Positions 33,645 through 37,437 of a stretch of 37,437 nt of DNA are shown here, one piece after another (within the stretch, counting starts at the first letter, position 1; each line of letters opens with the position of its first letter). Both the position numbers and the translations under genes were made by a program. Below the pieces are notes generated by a model that saw nothing but the letters and a program-made list of their open reading frames with translations, was not told the origin of the DNA and ran no database searches. The DNA is from Oscillatoriales cyanobacterium (lineage in GTDB: Bacteria > Cyanobacteriota > Cyanobacteriia > Cyanobacteriales > Microcoleaceae), in the NCBI GenBank assembly GCA_004292745.1, contig RDXH01000006.1, positions 1 through 37,437 of the forward strand, given 5' to 3'.

Positions 33645-34661
33645 TTGGAAAAAACCGCAGCAATCCTATACAATCTAAATGCAGACCCAGCTCTACTAAA
33701 CCACCTACACCACTACCTCATGAGGTCGTCATTGTCAATGGTAAATTTTTTAGTTGATAAATTGCCTGAGTATTTTCAACCGATTACCATCCGTAAAAAA
33801 CGCATTTTTCACTTTTTTCTAGCATTTTTACTCACCTTAATTAGTTATCAAGTAATCTTAGAATTAATTACAGTAGAAATTCCAATTTTTGGTTTTCACG
33901 ATATTGTTGATTTGCAAAATCCCCAAGAAATACCTCCGCGACGCCGGGACTTTCCCGGCGACTATAGCCAGCAAAAATTAGAACCTTTTTTAGAATCTTT
34001 AGTGGTCAATAACTATTGGTTTTTGTCAACCCAAGAACTTTATGATTATTTTTTAGCAACTACCCCAAAAATAGTGCCTGCTGAATATCGCGATCGCAAA
34101 AAAGTCATCATTTCATTTGACGATGGAAACAAAAGCATTTATACACACTTACTACCTATCTTAGAAAAACTAGAAAACAAATACGGTAAAAAAATTAAAG
34201 TAGTAGTATTTATTAACTCCGGCTTTTTCGGAACTCATAATTCACTAATCAAAAAAGTCAATTGTCAAGACTTGAGAGAGGGATTTAAAAAAGGCTTTTA
34301 CGATATTCAATCCCACGGACTAAATCACGAAAATTTAACCAAAATCTCCCTAGAAGCTTTAGAAAGAGAATTATCACAAGACCAAATGAGATTGAGAAAA
34401 TGTACCCAAGACTTAGACCCAAATCAAACAGTCGCATCTCACATAGCCTACCCCTTTGGTGCTGTCAACAAACAAGTTGAAAATCATGTTGGCAAATACT
34501 ACACATCAGGATATTTATACGACAGTTTAAAATTAAAACTACGCTTTTTTCCCCAGAACCCCTATCGAATTTCCCGCTTGACTATCAACAACAAACACTC
34601 CACAAAAAAACTCATCCAAATGGCTTCAGGAAACTGGCTACACCGAACTATTGGCAAGTAA
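33645..34661 (+). CDS. Second NodB-type polysaccharide deacetylase, membrane-anchored
   Basis: Up to 338 residues from a TTG at 33645; ATGs at 33720 and 33738 are alternatives and no ribosome-binding site decides. One membrane helix at about residues 55-76 is followed by a large external domain. NodB motifs are VIISFDDGNKSIY (Asp pair), IQSHGLNHENL (metal His pair) and IAYPFGAVN. The initial PIFGFHDIVD is typical of PgaB/IcaB-like deacetylases of surface poly-N-acetylglucosamine. It is anchored with the catalytic domain outside. The gene ends 36 bases before an HGSNAT-like acyltransferase gene, which suggests co-expression. Substrate unknown. Confidence 0.83.
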   Translation: MEKTAAILYNLNADPALLNHLHHYLMRSSLSMVNFLVDKLPEYFQPITIRKKRIFHFFLAFLLTLISYQVILELITVEIPIFGFHDIVDLQNPQEIPPRRRDFPGDYSQQKLEPFLESLVVNNYWFLSTQELYDYFLATTPKIVPAEYRDRKKVIISFDDGNKSIYTHLLPILEKLENKYGKKIKVVVFINSGFFGTHNSLIKKVNCQDLREGFKKGFYDIQSHGLNHENLTKISLEALERELSQDQMRLRKCTQDLDPNQTVASHIAYPFGAVNKQVENHVGKYYTSGYLYDSLKLKLRFFPQNPYRISRLTINNKHSTKKLIQMASGNWLHRTIGK

Positions 34662-34697
34662 ATTTAATGAAATATATAGTTATTAAAAATACCAGAG

Positions 34698-36185
34698 GTG
34701 AGTACATTGGAATACACAAAATCAGAGCCAAAAGACACAAAAAAAAACGAAAAAGTGTTTCCTATAGCTGCGGTTGCCAAACGCGCTGATGCCCTAGATG
34801 CACTGCGTGGCATAGCCGTTTTAGCAATGGTTTTATCAGGGACAATAGCCCGCAAAACATTACCCGCATGGATGTATCACGCCCAAGAACCGCCACCCAT
34901 CCATGCCTTCAATCCTCAACTAGCTGGACTAACTTGGGTAGATTTAGTTTTCCCCTTTTTTCTGTTTGCAATGGGGGCCGCTATACCACTTGCTTTATCT
35001 CGTCGCATTGCTAAAGGAGAGAGTATAAATAAAGTGATTAGTTCTCTTTTACAAAGAGGATTTCTCCTAGGTTCATTTGCGATATTCCTGCAACATATTC
35101 GACCCACTGTCATCGACCCCAACGAACCAGGCCCGCAAAAATGGTGGTTAGGCCTCTGTGGATTTTTAATCCTATTTTTCATGTTTCTTCGCTGGCCAAC
35201 TAAGAAGTTTTCCTGGTTGCAAAAAGTCATAACCATTGCTGCTTGGAGTGCTGGATTTTTATTTGTATCTCGGATCAAATATCCCAACGGAATTGGGTTT
35301 GATTTCAATCGTAGCGATATTATCTTAGTTGTGCTGGCAAATATGGCAGTTTTTGGATCGGTAATTTGGCTGTTTACTCGTTCAAATACCTGGTTGCGAG
35401 TGGGATTATTAGGATTGCTGTTAGCGCTACGACTATCTGCCCAAACTGATGGTTGGATTAAGTCAATTTGGCTGTATTCTCCTGCACCTTGGATTTTTCA
35501 GTTTGATTATTTGAAGTATTTGTTTGTTGTCATTCCCGGTACTATTGTCGGGGATTTGCTGTGTCGGTGGATAGAATATCATTCGCCAGAAGATGCTAGC
35601 TATTCTCACTGGAAAAAGCGGCGATATTTCTGCATCATGGTTTTGATGTTTACGATTAATTTAGTGTTGCTAGTGGGATTACAAGCTAGATTGGTGTGGC
35701 AGACGACTTTAGTAGCTTTTGTGCTGTGTTTGTCTGGTTTAGTTTTTTTGCAAAAACCAGGAAATGTTACGGAAAATTTATTAAATCGTCTTTACGAATG
35801 GGGTTTTTATTGGCTAGTTTTGGGTTTACTATTTGAGCCTTATCAAGGTGGTATCAAGAAAGATTCAGCGACAATGAGTTACTTTTTTGTAACGACTGGA
35901 ATGGCAATTTTTATGTTGATTGGCTTGACAATAATTATCGATGTGTTTCACCATAAACGCTGGTTGCAGCTATTTATTGACAATGGGGTGAATCCGATGA
36001 TTGGTTATGTGGGATTTGCGAATATTGTGTGGCCGATTCTGGTGTTAAACAACTGGGAAACTGTGATTATTGAGATGACTGCAACCGATCCATTTATGGG
36101 TTTTTTGAGGGGGTTTGGATATACGGCGATTGTGGCGTTAATTGTGGTGGTGTTTACGAGGTTTAAATTGTTTTTGAGAACGTGA
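34698..36185 (+). CDS. DUF5009/HGSNAT-like transmembrane acyltransferase
   Basis: A 495-residue membrane protein with about eleven or twelve helices. RADALDALRGIAVLAMVLSG and LTWVDLVFPFFLFAMGAAIPLALSRR closely follow the heparan-alpha-glucosaminide N-acetyltransferase family; the His in PPIHAFNPQLAGLT stands where HGSNAT has its active-site His. HGSNAT moves acetyl from cytosolic acetyl-CoA to an amino sugar on the other side of the membrane. GTG 34698 is the given start, but AGAGG lies directly before it, so TTG 34707 three codons later is at better distance. Its 36-base spacing from a deacetylase gene suggests a shared glycan substrate. Confidence 0.8.
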   Translation: MSTLEYTKSEPKDTKKNEKVFPIAAVAKRADALDALRGIAVLAMVLSGTIARKTLPAWMYHAQEPPPIHAFNPQLAGLTWVDLVFPFFLFAMGAAIPLALSRRIAKGESINKVISSLLQRGFLLGSFAIFLQHIRPTVIDPNEPGPQKWWLGLCGFLILFFMFLRWPTKKFSWLQKVITIAAWSAGFLFVSRIKYPNGIGFDFNRSDIILVVLANMAVFGSVIWLFTRSNTWLRVGLLGLLLALRLSAQTDGWIKSIWLYSPAPWIFQFDYLKYLFVVIPGTIVGDLLCRWIEYHSPEDASYSHWKKRRYFCIMVLMFTINLVLLVGLQARLVWQTTLVAFVLCLSGLVFLQKPGNVTENLLNRLYEWGFYWLVLGLLFEPYQGGIKKDSATMSYFFVTTGMAIFMLIGLTIIIDVFHHKRWLQLFIDNGVNPMIGYVGFANIVWPILVLNNWETVIIEMTATDPFMGFLRGFGYTAIVALIVVVFTRFKLFLRT

Positions 36186-36283
36186 GATAATTAAAGGGAA
36201 AGTTTATCTTCACGTCTTGTATCGGAATGATTTAACCGCAGAGAACACAGAGGACACAGAGGGAGAGAATCGGACTCTGACAG

Positions 36284-36348
36284 AGAAACCGGGTTTTTAC
36301 TGAATCTGCGAGTAAAAACGGAGTATTTTTGTAAAAAACCCGGTTTCT
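36284..36348. repeat. AGAAACCGGGTTTTT palindromic element, copy 3
   Basis: Ends AGAAACCGGGTTTTT and AAAACCCGGTTTCT with a distinct middle. Just left of it (about 36234-36268) is an ACAGAGGACACAGAGG-type repeat whose inverse occurs at 21791-21829. It lies between convergent genes. Confidence 0.7.
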
Positions 36349-36366
36349 CAACCCCGTGCGTAACTC

Positions 36367-37059
36367 CTATGGAAGTGATTTTAAAATGCCACTTTCTAAT
36401 TGATAAATTGCTGCCATGATTCCGGTTTCAGGATTTTTTAGGAGTGATATTTTGACATCTTTCAAGTAACTTACAATGTGTTCCCGCAAAATGGGTCTTT
36501 CGACTTTCACTGTGCGATCGTAATCCCATAAATCCCACATGATAATCCCGATGCCGACAATCGGATCGATTAAACTTACTCCTAATTGACTCGCAACAGT
36601 ACCGCCTGTTTTTGTGGCCATCTTGGCGGCGGCTTTTGTGGCAACTTTTGCCGTAACTTTGCTACCAATCTTGCTAGCAATCCCCAAGATTAATGGCTTG
36701 GCAACTAAATAACCGCTGCCACCCACTAATACTTTTAATGATAAATTTGAGGGGTTTCCGTTATTGCTAATTGTGGTGGCAATATCATTGAGATATTTAT
36801 CCCACTTTGCTTGAGGTATGTTATAATTATTTTGAACTACTTTGACATTTTTGCTGATTTCTGCGATATACAAATTAACGGTATCTTGAGTGATTAATTG
36901 AAATCGCATTTGAGAGTTTCTGGGAACCAAGACGCGGTTGGCAAATTCTCTTTGAAAGTCTTCGGTTAATTTTTCTGAAACAGCTTGAGAGGCTGCATTC
37001 ATATCAAATCGGTTGAGTACGGCTGATTTGAGGAAGTTGAAAGGTACGGTAAACTCCAT
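36367..37059 (-). pseudogene. Hypothetical protein, main part; probably the distal half of a frameshifted gene
   Basis: A 230-residue frame from ATG 37059. The first part is soluble (MNAASQAVSEKLTEDFQREF, then NNYNIPQAKWDKYLNDI), followed by LVAKPLILGIASKIGS, a basic repeat-like run (KVTAKVATKAAAKMATKTG), a hydrophobic segment LIDPIVGIGIIMWDLWDYD, and a helical tail. I know no family. Upstream of the ATG the same frame stays open for about 23 codons and reads DNSFLDWYFDYFNQKK, protein-like and without a start codon or ribosome-binding site. The separate 70-codon frame at 37106-37318 ends in the overlap, so I think the two are one gene broken by a single-base shift, or a read error. Confidence 0.5.
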
Positions 37060-37105
37060 CTTTTTTTGGTTGAAGTAATCGAAGTACCAATCGAGGAAAC
37101 TGTTG

Positions 37106-37318
37106 TCAACTGAAATCGTGTGGCGGCGAGACTACGACTGCTGTGGTTGCAGTATTTGTTAAGGACTTGGAAATGATAAAATTACCTAACAGGGGAATGA
37201 TGACTACCAGAATGACGATCGTCCAAATCATCGGTGTCACGGTTTTGATAAAATGAGCGATCGCCTTGAGGCGCTGTGTTTTCTGTGAATAGGTGATTTT
37301 TTCCTTGTCTTGACTCAT
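37106..37318 (-). pseudogene. Hypothetical membrane protein, N-terminal part of the same gene
   Basis: 70 codons beginning MSQDKEKITYSQKTQRLKAI, with one membrane helix (about 28-50, PMIWTIVILVVIIPLLGNF) and ending AVVVSPPHDFS. The last residues before the stop at 37106 sit in the stretch where the other frame (to 37059) becomes open. Joined, they give a membrane-anchored protein of about 315 residues. The remaining 119 bases to the window end show no gene. Confidence 0.5.
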
Positions 37319-37437
37319 GGCGATTGCTCAATTGATGGGAGGCTAGTTTCAATTATAGGCGGTGATTTGTGCGATCGTCTGAGATAATCTGGGCAAAGTT
37401 GGAACAAACTGCGTAAAACCGAGCTATCCGAAAGGCG

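Overview
This window is chromosomal DNA from a cyanobacterium, most likely a filamentous Oscillatoriales type (Microcoleus/Oscillatoria-like). The clues are frequent HIP1-type GCGATCGC octamers, many small palindromic and tandem repeats between genes, a cyanobacterial glycine-rich RRM protein, a DUF3318 protein, XisI and Uma2 proteins, and a giant kinase-ATPase-GAF-histidine kinase. The genus is inferred from style, not from a marker gene.

Layout. 0.3-3.2 kb: serA and prmA on +, separated by a MITE-like element. 3.3-8.9 kb: one 1848-residue signalling protein on -. 9-12.2 kb: a membrane hydrolase-like protein, thioredoxin, fabG, an HD hydrolase and an RNA-binding protein. 12.2-12.8 kb: no convincing gene, but a run of stem-loops and an operator-like palindrome. 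12.8-15.2 kb: a cyclopropane-synthase-like methyltransferase and a fatty acid desaturase, convergent. 15.4-17.5 kb: a divergent ProA paralogue lacking the expected catalytic cysteine, a zinc-ribbon membrane protein and tRNA-Gly(GCC). 17.7-18.8 kb: a 46-residue membrane peptide, a possible structured RNA and a Uma2 nuclease-like protein. 19.2-22.9 kb: rph, a short adenylate kinase, a CobO-like protein with a broken P-loop and an EamA transporter. 22.9-25.0 kb: a defence/addiction-like patch (BrnA-like orphan antitoxin, antitoxin plus RelE-like toxin, solitary C5 methyltransferase, XisI).

25.2-36.2 kb is a cell-surface glycan region. On - it carries a three-gene set (DPM1/ALG5-like GT2, NodB-type deacetylase, DUF2079 membrane protein) whose logic resembles the ArnC-ArnD-ArnT and FlmF2-NaxD-FlmK pathways. 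It also carries a DUF3318 protein, a priming sugar transferase fused to an N-terminal STAS domain, an RsbW-like HATPase and a WcaI-type glycosyltransferase. On + follow a second NodB-type deacetylase and a DUF5009/HGSNAT-like transmembrane acyltransferase. The STAS fusion next to an RsbW-like protein suggests that partner switching controls polysaccharide initiation. This is the most promising candidate for an undescribed system here. The right end holds a small membrane-protein gene that appears split by a frameshift.

Repeats are unusually rich. There are three copies of a 196-221 bp MITE-like element, two with near-perfect 9-10 bp flanking duplications. There are also three copies of an ACCGGGTTT/AAACCCGGT palindrome, two of a GCACAGGC palindrome, and three of a CTGAGCG(T/G)AGTCGAAG repeat, one of which is inserted in frame inside the giant kinase. 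All positions and motifs were read by eye; no database search was possible.
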